A program made the position numbers and the translations under genes. The notes beneath the pieces are model-generated. The model was not told where the DNA came from and ran no database searches. It worked only from the letters and a program-made list of their open reading frames with translations. 64,000 nt of DNA from JAFGDI01 sp963662515 (GTDB lineage Bacteria; Planctomycetota; Phycisphaerae; Sedimentisphaerales; SM23-30), in assembly GCA_963662515.1 (NCBI GenBank), contig OY759675.1, positions 1,116,001 through 1,180,000 of the forward strand. The letters run 5' to 3'. Below are positions 14,826-24,194 of this stretch, one piece after another. The first letter of the stretch is position 1. Every line of letters begins with the position of its first letter.

Positions 14826-15566
14826 TCAGCACATTGTCATACCGCCATCAACACAAAGTGTCTGGCCGGTAATGTAAGATGCTTCTTCTGAGGCCAGAAA
14901 AACTACCGCAGCGGCGATTTCTTCCGGCAGGCCAAAGCGATTCATAGGTATGTTACCCTTGGCCACTTCTTTGATCTTATCCGGCAAGACATCGGTCATG
15001 TCGGTAGTGATAAAGCCCGGAGCGATGCAGTTTGCAGTCACACCGCGTTTGGCGAATTCACGGGCAACTGATTTTGTCATGCCTACCATGCCGGCTTTAC
15101 TGGCAGCATAGTTTGCCTGACCTGCATTACCTACAACACCGCTTACGCTGGCTATATTGATAATTCTCCCCCAGCGTTTACGGATCATGGGCCTGCAAGC
15201 GGCACGCATAGTAGTAAAGCATGATTTGAGATTGGTGGCAATAACTTCATCGAACTCTTCATCTGTCATTGCCATCATGAGATTATCACGAGTTATACCT
15301 GCGTTATTAACCAGAACGGCTATGCCGCCATGTTCTTCGGCGATCTTGTCAAATGCTGCGTTAACTGCTGTGGTGTCAGCCACATCCAGCTTACATGTGA
15401 CTATGTCAAGACTGTTTTGCTGGGCGATCTGGTCGAGGTCAGCTATTGATTTTTCACTTCTGGCAATTGCAATAACTTTGAACCCTTTCTTTTCCAGGGC
15501 GAAACAAATTGCCTTACCGATACCTCTGGTACCACCAGTTACTATAGCTACTTTTTTTTCTGTCAT
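14826..15566 (-). CDS. fabG: 3-oxoacyl-[acyl-carrier-protein] reductase
   Basis: A 246-residue short-chain dehydrogenase. NADPH-binding 'VTGGTRGIGKAI' (9-20), 'VLVNNAGITRDNLMM' (84-98), catalytic Ser140 in 'IINIASVSG' and the YxxxK pair Y153/K157 in 'ANYAASKAGMVG'. The C-terminus 'ITGQTLCVDGGMTM' is typical for FabG. It reduces beta-ketoacyl-ACP in each elongation cycle. It lies 11 bases after fabD, consistent with co-transcription. Firm assignment. Confidence 0.97.
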   Translation of the reverse strand: MTEKKVAIVTGGTRGIGKAICFALEKKGFKVIAIARSEKSIADLDQIAQQNSLDIVTCKLDVADTTAVNAAFDKIAEEHGGIAVLVNNAGITRDNLMMAMTDEEFDEVIATNLKSCFTTMRAACRPMIRKRWGRIINIASVSGVVGNAGQANYAASKAGMVGMTKSVAREFAKRGVTANCIAPGFITTDMTDVLPDKIKEVAKGNIPMNRFGLPEEIAAAVVFLASEEASYITGQTLCVDGGMTMC

Positions 15567-15577
15567 ATCACAGCCCC

Positions 15578-16522
15578 TTATACATTGATTATTTCGACTT
15601 TCATTTTCTTATCGCGACTGGTCTTTTTCACCAGGCCGGACAATACTCTGCCAGGTCCGATCTCGACAAAATGGTCGAAACCATCTTCTAACAGCTTTTC
15701 AATCGACTGCTGCCAGCGAACGGCACCAACCAACTGTTTCATAAGTTTATCTTTTACTTCGCATGAGCCGTTGTATGCCATGGTATCAACATTAGATATT
15801 ACCGGGCAGATTGGCTCATTAATCTTACAGTTATCAATTGCGGTTGCCAATCGGGCGGCTGCGGGCGCCATCATATCAGTATGGAATGCACCGGCAACCT
15901 GTAATGGTACAGCTTTCATTGCACCATAACTGGCTGCAATTTCCGCGGCCTTCTGGCAGGCATTTATTGTGCCGCTGACAACAACCTGTCCGGGACAGTT
16001 AAAATTAACTGCCGACAACATGGCAGGTCCATTGTCTTCTTCTATGTTCATGGCCAGTACATCCTGGCATAACTTAGTCACGGTTTGCTCGTCAAGCCCC
16101 AGTATGGAAACCATAGTTCCCCGCGAAGATTCGGCCGCCTGTTGCATGCTCTGGCCGCGTAGCTGCACCAGACGCAGGGCATCTTCAAAATTCAGCACAC
16201 CGGCAACATGCAGGGCGGTGTATTCGCCCAGGCTAAGTCCGGCACAGGCATCAGGTTGCATTGTTGCTGAAATATCAGCTATTTTACCTTGGCGCAGGGC
16301 AGTAAGATGAGCAATACTGGTTACAAATATTGCCGGTTGGGCATATTCGGTCAGATTAAGTTTCTCCTGCGGTCCGTTAAAACACAGTTCGGCCAGGTCA
16401 TAGCCGAGAATATCGCTGGATTGCTGATAGAGAGCTTTTACTTCTGCAATATCATTGGCAAATTCCTTGCCCATGCCCAGATTTTGCGCTCCCTGTCCGG
16501 GAAACATAAATAATGTTTTCAA
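15578..16522 (-). CDS. fabD: Malonyl-CoA:ACP transacylase
   Basis: A 314-residue transferase that loads malonyl groups onto ACP. 'FMFPGQGAQNLGMGKE' at the N-terminus, nucleophile S97 in 'CAGLSLGEYTALH', Arg in 'VQLRGQSMQQAA', catalytic His in 'VAGAFHTDMMAPA', and 'FVEIGPGRVLSGLVKK' near the C-terminus. All expected elements are present. Middle gene of the fab operon; 76-base gap from fabH. Confidence 0.97.
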   Translation of the reverse strand: MKTLFMFPGQGAQNLGMGKEFANDIAEVKALYQQSSDILGYDLAELCFNGPQEKLNLTEYAQPAIFVTSIAHLTALRQGKIADISATMQPDACAGLSLGEYTALHVAGVLNFEDALRLVQLRGQSMQQAAESSRGTMVSILGLDEQTVTKLCQDVLAMNIEEDNGPAMLSAVNFNCPGQVVVSGTINACQKAAEIAASYGAMKAVPLQVAGAFHTDMMAPAAARLATAIDNCKINEPICPVISNVDTMAYNGSCEVKDKLMKQLVGAVRWQQSIEKLLEDGFDHFVEIGPGRVLSGLVKKTSRDKKMKVEIINV

Positions 16523-16598
16523 AATTAAGACCTTTCCTGCTAAATAATCATTATTTCAGTTTATTTTAGCTATATTGGCTTGCAACTGGCAACGAGTA

Positions 16599-17624
16599 TC
16601 ACAGTTTGAACAGATTTGAGCCCCAGGTAAATCCGGCACCAAAAGCGATCAGTAAAACCAGATCGCCTTTATTGAGCTGACCTGTTCTTATGGCTTCGTC
16701 AAGTGCAATTGGAATAGATGCTGATGAGGTATTGCCGTATTTCTCTATGTTAATGAATACCTGCTCAGGGGTGAAATCAACGCGTTTCATAACCGCTTCG
16801 ATTATTCTGGCGTTCATCTGGTGCGGTATCATCATTTTAAGGTCTTTAATTGATATGCCGGCACCTTCCAGAGTGTTAGTAATAGTATCAACGATAGTGC
16901 TGACTGCCTGCTTATAGGTTTCACGGCCGTTGAGTTCTGTGTAGATCCTCTTACACTTGCCGGAAAGAACATCTTCTATTGGGTATTTGCTGCCTGGAGC
17001 CGGGCATATTATGGTTTCCCACTGACTGCCATCGGCATGAACGCTGTTATATACCAAACCGCGATCAGAATCTTCTTCCAGTTCGAGAACCGCAGCACCA
17101 GAGCCATCACCGAAGAGTACGCAGGTATTGCGGTCGGTGTAATCGAGAGATGTTGACATGGTTTCAGTACTGACAACCAGTACTTTTCTGGCCTGGCCTG
17201 CACTAATAATTGAGGCAGCCAGATTGCAGCCATAGACAAAACCGCTGCATGTCGCTGTTATATCAAAGGCACAAGCGTGATTATTACCCAGGCCATCCTG
17301 AATAAAGCACGCTGTAGCCGGATATTGAACTTCCGGTGTTATTGTAGTACAGATAATGTAATCTATTTCGTCAGCAGAGCAGCCGGCAGCAGCCAGGGCT
17401 CTTTTACTCGCTTCAATACCAAGGGTTGCAGCTGATTCCTGACCTGAAACGACTCTGCGTCTTTCTTTTATCCCGGTACGGGTCACGATCCACTCATCAG
17501 AGGTGTCAACCATCTTTTCCAGGTCATGATTAGTTACAACACCGGCAGGTACATACGAGCCGGTTCCGGTAATAACCGCCCGGCGATTACTACTAAAGAA
17601 ATTTCCAGTAAACTGTTTCTGCAT
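16599..17624 (-). CDS. fabH: 3-oxoacyl-[acyl-carrier-protein] synthase III
   Basis: A 341-residue KAS III that condenses acetyl-CoA with malonyl-ACP to start fatty-acid synthesis. C126 in 'DITATCSGFVYGCNLA' is the nucleophile; His and Asn of the triad are in 'MIPHQMNARIIEAV' and 'KYGNTSSASIPIAL'; the end 'LIAFGAGFTWGSNLF' is diagnostic. The N-terminus has about 12 extra residues ('MQKQFTGNFFSS') before the usual 'RAVITGTGSYVP', so a slightly later start cannot be excluded. Lies 23 bases after plsX. Confidence 0.96.
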   Translation of the reverse strand: MQKQFTGNFFSSNRRAVITGTGSYVPAGVVTNHDLEKMVDTSDEWIVTRTGIKERRRVVSGQESAATLGIEASKRALAAAGCSADEIDYIICTTITPEVQYPATACFIQDGLGNNHACAFDITATCSGFVYGCNLAASIISAGQARKVLVVSTETMSTSLDYTDRNTCVLFGDGSGAAVLELEEDSDRGLVYNSVHADGSQWETIICPAPGSKYPIEDVLSGKCKRIYTELNGRETYKQAVSTIVDTITNTLEGAGISIKDLKMMIPHQMNARIIEAVMKRVDFTPEQVFINIEKYGNTSSASIPIALDEAIRTGQLNKGDLVLLIAFGAGFTWGSNLFKL

Positions 17625-17647
17625 TTTTTTTCCTGATGAAGGTGAGA

Positions 17648-18637
17648 TTATCTGGCCAGACGGGCAATTATCTTTTCATTGATATTCAGACGACCGTGTT
17701 TCAAAGCAGCCAGAATCGCATTTTTGATAGTTCTGCGATCGCTATTTCCGTGGCAGATGATACAGATACCATCTACACCGAGTAGTGGGGCGCCACCGTA
17801 TTCGCTATAGTCGTGCTTTTTGTATATTTGCTCAACAATAGGAGCGAACTGGGGCAGTAACTCTGGTTTTTGCAGAGCCACTTCATTACCAATAAACTTA
17901 AATACTGCTTCGGCAATACCTTCAGTGAGTTTTAGTATGATATTACCGGCAAAGCCATCGCAAACCAATATATCTGCCGGTTTATTAAGCAGGTCGCGAG
18001 GCTCTATATTACCGATGAAGTTCAGACTTTTGTCGGCACGGAATAACTGATTAACCTCTTTGGCCAGACCAGTTCCCTTGCTTTCTTCTTCGCCTATATT
18101 TATCAGGCCCAGCGTAGGATTGGCTGTGCCCAGCACCTCGCGGGCGTAAACATCGCACATCAGACCATACTGGTAAAGATGGGACGCTTTGGGGGCTACA
18201 TTAGCACCTACATCACAAAGAATAAGCGGGCCGGCCAGTGTTGGGAAGGTAACCATAATGCCAGGACGCTGTACTTCGGGGAGGAGACGCATTCTCATCT
18301 GACAAGAAGCGACGCAAGCACCAGTGTTACCAGCGCTTAAAACTATGTCGGCTTCGCCTTCCTTGGCCAGTTTGGCCATTATGGCGATTGAGTTTTTGGG
18401 CTTCTTACGCAGAGAATCTACAGGTGAGTCATGCATCTCTATTACTTCTGGTGCATGAACAACGCTTATTTTACCTTGCCACCTTGAGCTTTCACCTAAT
18501 ATCTCCAGTATCCGAACCTCGTCTCCGACTAGGATGATACTGTCATCAGCATTTAAATGCTTGACTGTCTCTAATGCACCCTCGACTATCTCGACCGGTG
18601 CATAATCGCCTCCCATGGCATCGACTGCAATACGCAT
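17648..18637 (-). CDS. plsX: Phosphate acyltransferase
   Basis: A 329-residue peripheral membrane enzyme that makes acyl-phosphate from acyl-ACP for phospholipid synthesis. The start 'MRIAVDAMGGDYAPVEIVEG' is canonical, with 'VLSAGNTGACVA', 'PLILCDVGANV', 'YARVGLINIGEEESKGT'-type block (here 'TLGLINIGEEESKGTG') and 'ADILVCDGFAGNIILK'. Gene order rpmF-plsX-fabH matches that of many bacteria. Firm assignment. Confidence 0.97.
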   Translation of the reverse strand: MRIAVDAMGGDYAPVEIVEGALETVKHLNADDSIILVGDEVRILEILGESSRWQGKISVVHAPEVIEMHDSPVDSLRKKPKNSIAIMAKLAKEGEADIVLSAGNTGACVASCQMRMRLLPEVQRPGIMVTFPTLAGPLILCDVGANVAPKASHLYQYGLMCDVYAREVLGTANPTLGLINIGEEESKGTGLAKEVNQLFRADKSLNFIGNIEPRDLLNKPADILVCDGFAGNIILKLTEGIAEAVFKFIGNEVALQKPELLPQFAPIVEQIYKKHDYSEYGGAPLLGVDGICIICHGNSDRRTIKNAILAALKHGRLNINEKIIARLAR

Positions 18638-18679
18638 AGATATCCCTCGTAATTGTCTTGCAAATAATATCTTAGGATA

Positions 18680-18856
18680 TTATTCGTTTGTATTGATACT
18701 CAGTGACTTATTTACATAACCGCACTGGGCACACATTGCATGTGGCAGCTTGGCGTTTCCACACTTCTCGCAAACGGTATAATTTACTGGCTTAATGGCC
18801 TGATGAGCGCGTCTGGTGCGAGTACGAGTCTTTGAGGTTTTCTTTGTTGGAATCAT
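18680..18856 (-). CDS. rpmF: 50S ribosomal protein L32
   Basis: A 58-residue ribosomal protein found by reading the minus strand from ATG at 18856 to TAA at 18682-18680. N-terminus 'MIPTKKTSKTRTRTRRAHQA' is the basic L32 start, followed by a zinc ribbon: 'CEKCGNAKLPHAMCAQCGY' (C29, C32, C42, C45). It is the first gene of the fatty-acid operon, 42 bases before plsX, an arrangement conserved widely and thought to link membrane and ribosome synthesis. Confidence 0.95.
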   Translation of the reverse strand: MIPTKKTSKTRTRTRRAHQAIKPVNYTVCEKCGNAKLPHAMCAQCGYVNKSLSINTNE

Positions 18857-18966
18857 TGTTAAACTCTCTAATTTCTTTAATTACAATGTATTATAAGTTA
18901 ATTACTTACATCAGCCGATCTTACATACCGGCATAACTGTCTTGAAACTCTGACAGTAAGCGGAAA

Positions 18967-18995
18967 AGTGTAAACATAAATCGGCCTTCTGTCAA
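18967..18995 (-). promoter_or_regulatory. Promoter of the rpmF-plsX-fab operon
   Basis: Minus strand: TTGACA (18995-18990), exactly 17-base spacer, TACACT (18972-18967). This is a near-consensus housekeeping promoter about 110 bases ahead of rpmF. Confidence 0.75.
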
Positions 18996-19288
18996 GATTT
19001 TTTTGAGTGTTAGATCCTTTCTGATCTCGCTACAGAGCAAGTGGTGATGTTATTAAGATTAAAACAGGGATAATTGGAGCTGCGATTCCTTTTATATTGT
19101 TGTAAGTGCGTATTTTTGTACTATTACTTTTTCATTTATTTCCTTCACCGTGTGTCGAACAAGTTTCTTAATATGTCGTATTGACAATTGCCAGATTTCT
19201 CGTGATAATCTGGTCTGGTTAGGCCCGATCTGGATTGGGTTGTTACTTATTATTTGACAGGTATTTATATTCAGGAGATACTGTTGTT
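18996..19288. other. Intergenic region between divergent fab operon and ABC module
   Basis: About 290 bases with no gene. It should hold the promoter for the plus-strand ABC genes; TTTGACAGG at 19251 could be a -35 element but no convincing -10 follows at the right distance. Confidence 0.45.
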
Positions 19289-19996
19289 ATGATCAAGGTA
19301 GAAGACCTTAGACGCTCATTTGGCCCCATAAAGGCTGTTGACGGCATCAGTTTCGAGGTGGAAAAAGGGCAGGTGCTGGGCTTTCTGGGCCCTAATGGTG
19401 CCGGCAAAAGTACCGCTATGAAAATGCTGGTATGTTTTCTGACGCCCGATTCTGGTACTGCCAAAATCTGTGGACATGACATAATAAAGGACAGCATAGC
19501 AGTTCGCAGGAGTCTTGGTTATTTGGCTGAAAATGCTCCGGCTTATGGCGAGATGACTGTAGCATCTTTTCTGAGTTTTGTCTGCGATGCCAGGGGTATA
19601 ACTCCTGCGGCCCGCAAAGATGCTATAGAACGGGTGATTAATATGTGTTCTATTAAAAATGTTTATCATCAGCCGATAGAGACTCTTTCCAAAGGCTATA
19701 AACGCAGGGTAGGGCTGGCACAGTGTCTGATCCATAATCCGCCGGTTTTGATCCTGGATGAGCCCACCGATGGTCTGGACCCTAATCAGAAATACGAGGT
19801 CAGACAGTTGATCAACTCTATGGCTAAAGATAAATGCATTTTGATCTCAACCCATATTCTTGACGAAGTTGAGGCTATTTGTACCAGATCCATAATAGTA
19901 AATCGGGGTAAAATAGTAGCAGATGATACCCCTGCAAAGCTCAAGGAAAAGCATGGTGGTACATTTGAAGAAGTATTCCGGAAGATTACTAAATAG
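19289..19996 (+). CDS. ABC transporter ATP-binding protein (GldA-like)
   Basis: A 235-residue ATPase. Walker A 'LGFLGPNGAGKSTAMKML', Q-loop region, signature 'LSKGYKRRVGLAQCLIHNP', Walker B 'VLILDEPTDGLDPNQKYE', and H-loop 'CILISTHILDEVEAICT'. ATG at 19289 ('MIKVEDLRRSFGPIKAVDG') is preferred because CAGGAG at 19272 precedes it and family members start there; the frame extends 18 codons upstream. It powers an ABC-2 exporter formed with the two following genes, resembling the GldA/GldF/GldG set of Bacteroidetes and the equivalent NosY-like modules common in planctomycetes. Substrate unknown. Confidence 0.92.
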   Translation: MIKVEDLRRSFGPIKAVDGISFEVEKGQVLGFLGPNGAGKSTAMKMLVCFLTPDSGTAKICGHDIIKDSIAVRRSLGYLAENAPAYGEMTVASFLSFVCDARGITPAARKDAIERVINMCSIKNVYHQPIETLSKGYKRRVGLAQCLIHNPPVLILDEPTDGLDPNQKYEVRQLINSMAKDKCILISTHILDEVEAICTRSIIVNRGKIVADDTPAKLKEKHGGTFEEVFRKITK

Positions 19997-20086
19997 CTCA
20001 GGTGTTTTGCTTGAGATAGAAATATTCTGGTATCTGGCTCAAATAAAATGTTAAGACAAGTAAAATATTTCTGGAATGGAACTGAT

Positions 20087-20104
20087 CACAAGCAGATGCT
20101 TGTG
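20087..20104 (+). promoter_or_regulatory. Leader hairpin before permease gene
   Basis: Seven-bp stem CACAAGC / GCTTGTG with AGAT loop, ending five bases before the AGGAG of the permease gene. It may modulate translation or act as an attenuator between ATPase and permease; no T run follows, so a terminator is unlikely. Confidence 0.35.
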
Positions 20105-20121
20105 TTAATTAGGAGATGATT

Positions 20122-20853
20122 ATGAGTGGATTTACAGCGGTATGTAAACGAGAGTTCAAAGGATACTTTGCTACTCCGGTGGCTTATGTATTCCTGATCA
20201 TTTTTTTAGCGGCAGCAGGTTATCTGCCGTTCAAGGACAGGTTTTTTGATTTCAGACAGGCAGATATGCGGCTGTTTTTCAAGTGGTTGCCAGTGCTTTA
20301 TATCTTCATGGTACCAAGTGTGGCAATGCGACTCTGGGCTGAAGAAAGACGCAGCGGTTCGATTGAGTTGCTCTTTACTCTGCCGATAACGGTCTGGCAG
20401 GCGGTATTAGGTAAATTTTTGGCGGCCTGGTTTTTCCTGGCGATTGCCTTGGCTTTGACTTTCCCAATGCCAATTACAGTATGTTATCTGGGTGATCCTG
20501 ATATGGGCCAGATAATTACCGGATATATAGGAGCTTTGCTTATGGCAGGTGCTTATCTTGCCGTTGGCTGTTTCTTTTCGGCACTTACTCGAAACCAGGT
20601 TATCAGCTTTATATTATCGGTGGTTGCCTGTTCGGTTTTGTATTCTATCGGGCTGCCTTCATCAATAGATGCTTTGAACGCAATATTACCCGGACAACTG
20701 GTAGTAGCGATAGAGAAATTGAGTTTTGAAAATCATTTTGAGTCAATGCAGCGGGGGGTTATACAGTTAAGTGACCTGGGCTTTTTTGCTATTATTATTT
20801 CTGGCTGGGTCTGGGCCTGTACGCTGATATTGGAAGAAAGGAAGGCACAATAA
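20122..20853 (+). CDS. ABC-2 type permease (GldF-like)
   Basis: A 243-residue inner-membrane protein with about six hydrophobic helices, for example 'PVAYVFLIIFLAAAGYLPF', 'WLPVLYIFMVPSVAMRLWAEE', 'FLAAWFFLAIALALTFPMP', 'GALLMAGAYLAVGCFFSAL' and 'VISFILSVVACSVLYSIGL'. The 'MRLWAEERRSGSIELLFTLP' segment is characteristic of GldF/ABC-2 permeases. ATG at 20122 is six bases after AGGAG (20110-20114); the ATG at 20116 is too close to that site. Its stop overlaps the next start (TAATG), indicating translational coupling. Confidence 0.9.
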   Translation: MSGFTAVCKREFKGYFATPVAYVFLIIFLAAAGYLPFKDRFFDFRQADMRLFFKWLPVLYIFMVPSVAMRLWAEERRSGSIELLFTLPITVWQAVLGKFLAAWFFLAIALALTFPMPITVCYLGDPDMGQIITGYIGALLMAGAYLAVGCFFSALTRNQVISFILSVVACSVLYSIGLPSSIDALNAILPGQLVVAIEKLSFENHFESMQRGVIQLSDLGFFAIIISGWVWACTLILEERKAQ

Positions 20854-22811
20854 TGAATAGAATGAACAGAACAATTCTGGCTATGATCTTTGTGGCTGTC
20901 ATTACGGTATCAGCGGTGGTTGTGGTAACGGCTTTGGCAGGTACAAAGAAAGTAGATATTACCGCGGAAAAGTTATATACTCTGTCAGAGGGTACTAAGA
21001 CTATACTTAACAAGATAAATCAGCCAGTTACAATAAAGCTGTTCTATGCCAAGACAGCTACAACAAAGGCACTGGATGAGATCAAGGGATATAACGATTA
21101 TTATTACTTTGTTAAGGCTTTACTGGAAGAATATGCCAGTGTAAATAATAAGATAAAGCTGGAAATAATCGATCCGCGTCCTTTCTCAGAAGAAGAGCAG
21201 GAGGCCCTGCGTTATGGCCTTAAGCGATTTGCGGTAACAGAAGAAGAAGGGTTCTTCTTTGGCCTGGTAGCCAAGACCGAATACGGTGCGGTTAAAACCA
21301 TAGAGTTTTTTGCACCAGACCGCCAGAACCTTATAGAATATGATATAAGCTATCTTCTTGACACACTTACTACCCGTCAGAAAAGCAAGATAGGGGTACT
21401 TAGTTCATTACCCGTAATGGGTGAGGACCTTTCGCCTTATATGATGCAGATGATGCAGCAGACAGGGCAGCGTCCTCAGCAGCCCTGGGTTATTACCAGG
21501 CATCTGGGGCAGAAATATGAGTTTGAAAAAATAGCTACAGATGCCGCTTCAATAGAAGGGGTAGATATGCTGTTGGTAATACACCCTAAAGATCTTTCAG
21601 AGAAAACTCTTTTTGCTATTGATCAGTTTGTACTTAAAGGCGGACGGGCTATATTTATGGTTGACCCCTTCTGTCTGAGTGATATTGGCGATCCGCAGCA
21701 GCAGATGTATGGCCAGGCACAACATGATCAGTCATCATCTATAAATGTTTTACTGAATAAGTGGGGTGTTAATGTTCCTGATGATGCTTATGCCGGTGAT
21801 AAGACACTGGCAGAGGTTGTCCAGCTTAACCGTAACAGTTCTCCGGAAAAACTTATCGGATTCCTTTCCTTTAATAGTGCCAGAGGATGTTTTAATAAGG
21901 ACAATGTAATCAGTTCGGCTTTAGCTAATGTAAAGACTATTTTTGGCGGTGTAGTTGAGCCAGTGGAATCTATGGCTGATCAGATCAGTTTTACGCCTCT
22001 GGTAACCACCTCAAAGCAGGGAAATGTCTGGAAGCCGGTTACGCCTATTTCCTTGCAGCGGCTTGACCCCAGAAGACTTATGGAGCAATTTACCCCGGGC
22101 GATAAGGCTCAGGCGGTTGGGGCTCTGATAACTGGTAAATTCAAGTCTGCTTTCCCTGATGGTATAGAGCAGGAGGCTAAAGAATCAGCTGATGGCCAGG
22201 GACAGGCTGCTGAGCCGGAAAAGATTGCCGGCTTGACAGAGGCAGCTGAAAACTGCAATATTATTGTTTTTGCTGATGTTGATTTTGTCGGTGATTCTTT
22301 TGCCTATAATGTAAGTCCTTTTGGTGCTTCGCCCAATGGTGATAACGCTGCCTTGCTTATGAATAGTATTGATAATCTTCTTGGATCAGATGATTTGATC
22401 GCTATTCGCAGTCGCGGCAATTTCAGAAGACCTTTCACTCTGGTAGATAAGATCGAGGCTGAAGCTGAGGCCAGAACAGAAGAGCAGGTCAAGCAGATAC
22501 AGGACGATATTGCCGGTTTTGAAAAGGAGCTTAATAATATCCTTACTGAGGCCAGAGGGCAGGGGCAGCTGGTAATTGATGCGGCTCAGTTTGAGGATTC
22601 GCGTAAGGCTTTAGAGCTTAAAATACATGAATCAAAGAAGAAGCTGCGTGATGCTCAGTTGGCTCGTCGTGAAGGTATTGAAAAACTTGGTGATAAGCTG
22701 GCTCTTTTCAATACTGCGGCAGCACCAGCGGTTATTCTGGTCATTGCTATCTGTCTGACTGTACAAAGGTCGGTTAAGAGAAGAAGCTATATCGCCCGGA
22801 ATAAAGGTTGA
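20853..22811 (+). CDS. GldG-like ABC auxiliary protein
   Basis: A 652-residue membrane-anchored protein. N-terminal helix about 8-28 ('ILAMIFVAVITVSAVVVVTA'), then a large soluble domain starting 'VDITAEKLYTLSEGTKTIL', the typical opening of GldG / ABC-type uncharacterised transport domains. 'GVDMLLVIHPKDLSEKTLFA' and 'GGRAIFMVDPF' belong to the same domain. A coiled coil at about 525-610 and a C-terminal membrane helix about 625-645 ('FNTAAAPAVILVIAICLTV') follow. Start overlaps the permease stop. Likely the periplasmic partner of the ABC-2 permease. Confidence 0.9.
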   Translation: MNRMNRTILAMIFVAVITVSAVVVVTALAGTKKVDITAEKLYTLSEGTKTILNKINQPVTIKLFYAKTATTKALDEIKGYNDYYYFVKALLEEYASVNNKIKLEIIDPRPFSEEEQEALRYGLKRFAVTEEEGFFFGLVAKTEYGAVKTIEFFAPDRQNLIEYDISYLLDTLTTRQKSKIGVLSSLPVMGEDLSPYMMQMMQQTGQRPQQPWVITRHLGQKYEFEKIATDAASIEGVDMLLVIHPKDLSEKTLFAIDQFVLKGGRAIFMVDPFCLSDIGDPQQQMYGQAQHDQSSSINVLLNKWGVNVPDDAYAGDKTLAEVVQLNRNSSPEKLIGFLSFNSARGCFNKDNVISSALANVKTIFGGVVEPVESMADQISFTPLVTTSKQGNVWKPVTPISLQRLDPRRLMEQFTPGDKAQAVGALITGKFKSAFPDGIEQEAKESADGQGQAAEPEKIAGLTEAAENCNIIVFADVDFVGDSFAYNVSPFGASPNGDNAALLMNSIDNLLGSDDLIAIRSRGNFRRPFTLVDKIEAEAEARTEEQVKQIQDDIAGFEKELNNILTEARGQGQLVIDAAQFEDSRKALELKIHESKKKLRDAQLARREGIEKLGDKLALFNTAAAPAVILVIAICLTVQRSVKRRSYIARNKG

Positions 22812-22849
22812 ACCGAGGATTAGTTCAAGGTTAATACATTTAATAATAT

Positions 22850-22863
22850 CTGACAATTGTCAG
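22850..22863. promoter_or_regulatory. Perfect palindrome CTGACAATTGTCAG
   Basis: A 14-base palindrome 20 bases before the DUF4340 gene start, overlapping its leader. It may be an operator or simply a small hairpin. It shares CTGACA/TGTCAG arms with the inverted repeat at 881-899. Confidence 0.4.
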
Positions 22864-22882
22864 CTTGAAAGGATAATTTGCG

Positions 22883-24049
22883 ATGGATGACAAGAAACTT
22901 TTTAAGATAGGGCTTGCTGCTGCCATTATGGTGGTTCTGGCTTGCCTGGTTTCTATGCCTGCAAAAGAGCAGGCAGATGTTGTTGCCGGAACACCGCTTG
23001 TTCAGGGGTTAGATACCAAGAGTATTACAGCGATAGAGGTAAGTGGTGTTGGTAAAACAGCTCGATTGGTGAAAAATGAAAGCGGCTTCGTAGTGGAGTC
23101 AAAGAATAATTACCCGGCAGTTTATGCCGAGGTCAATAAATTGCTGGTAAACTGTCTCGATATCAAAATTTCGGAGTTTGTCACCGCAAATCCGGATAAT
23201 TATATCGATTTACAGGTAGCTGACTCTAATGCTGACAGGTCGATAAAGTTTTTTGGTCAGGATGGAAAGCTGATTACCGGCGTTATTATCGGCAAGAGAG
23301 ATCAGCAGTCAGGGCGGACCTATGTCAGAACGATATCGGCTGATGAGAAGGCTGTTTCCAGGGTTTATCTGGCTGATCGGGTCGCCTGGATATATACCAA
23401 CCCTGTAAGTTATGTAGAAAAAGGTCTGCTCAAGTGTGAAAAGGCTGACATAACCAGTGTTTCTGTAACAACTTCGGAGGGAGCTTATACTCTGCTGGCT
23501 AAAACAGATGAATCTGGAACGGTTTCGCCTGTACTGGATAATATTCCAGAGGGCAAGGAGGTTAAGGAAGCCGATCTGAAGCAGGTATTTGAGGCTGCTA
23601 CAGACATTAGCTTTGATGACCTGCAACTGGCCAGTGAAACTGACAGTACGCTGAAGTTTGATACCAGATATGTAGTGACGACCTCTGATAAAACGGTTCT
23701 TACTCTGGAAGTAGCCAAGGGTAATATTGAAGGGGCAGAGAAGTATTTTATTAAATGCTCCAGCCGTTATGATAATAAAGAGTTTATGGATAAAGTAGCT
23801 TCTGGTAACTTTACTGTGGGTAAAGATAAAGAGTCTATGGAAGCCGCTGACAGCCAGCTTCAGGTTTATCAGGCCGTCCAGGATTTCAATGCCCGTCATA
23901 AAGGCTGGGTGTATATTATGGAATCTTATAAAGGGGCTAAGCTCAGTAAAAATCTCAGCGATCTGGTTCAGGATATTGCTAAGCCTGAAGCCCAAACTGC
24001 TGATGAAGCAGAGTCGGTCGATGACTTGGCGGCTCCGTCAGCAAATTAA
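22883..24049 (+). CDS. DUF4340 domain protein
   Basis: A 388-residue protein with one N-terminal membrane helix ('IGLAAAIMVVLACLVSMPA') and a large exported part. 'GLDTKSITAIEVSGVGKTARLVKNE'-type opening followed by 'YPAVYAEVNKLLVNCLDIK' and 'KSVTTSEGAYTLLAK' pattern resembles DUF4340, which regularly follows GldG-like genes. Separated by 71 bases from the gldG-like gene and preceded by AAAGGA at 22870. It likely completes the four-gene ABC module. The C-terminus is acidic and low in complexity. Confidence 0.8.
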   Translation: MDDKKLFKIGLAAAIMVVLACLVSMPAKEQADVVAGTPLVQGLDTKSITAIEVSGVGKTARLVKNESGFVVESKNNYPAVYAEVNKLLVNCLDIKISEFVTANPDNYIDLQVADSNADRSIKFFGQDGKLITGVIIGKRDQQSGRTYVRTISADEKAVSRVYLADRVAWIYTNPVSYVEKGLLKCEKADITSVSVTTSEGAYTLLAKTDESGTVSPVLDNIPEGKEVKEADLKQVFEAATDISFDDLQLASETDSTLKFDTRYVVTTSDKTVLTLEVAKGNIEGAEKYFIKCSSRYDNKEFMDKVASGNFTVGKDKESMEAADSQLQVYQAVQDFNARHKGWVYIMESYKGAKLSKNLSDLVQDIAKPEAQTADEAESVDDLAAPSAN

Positions 24050-24050
24050 G

Positions 24051-24078
24051 TTGTATCATTGTTATTGTTGGTTATAAT
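24051..24078 (+). promoter_or_regulatory. Putative promoter for the GspF/GspG pair
   Basis: TTGTAT (24051-24056), 16-base spacer, TATAAT (24073-24078), directly after the DUF4340 stop codon and 117 bases before the gspF-like start. Confidence 0.5.
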
Positions 24079-24194
24079 ACGAACATAGCAGCCGTTTTCG
24101 CATTATCGCCGGCCAGGATGGTCGGCCCGGAATGCAAATTCTGTTTTGTTTGTTACAGGAAGTTTTAACCAGCAGAGAAGAGCAGCTTAATTTC

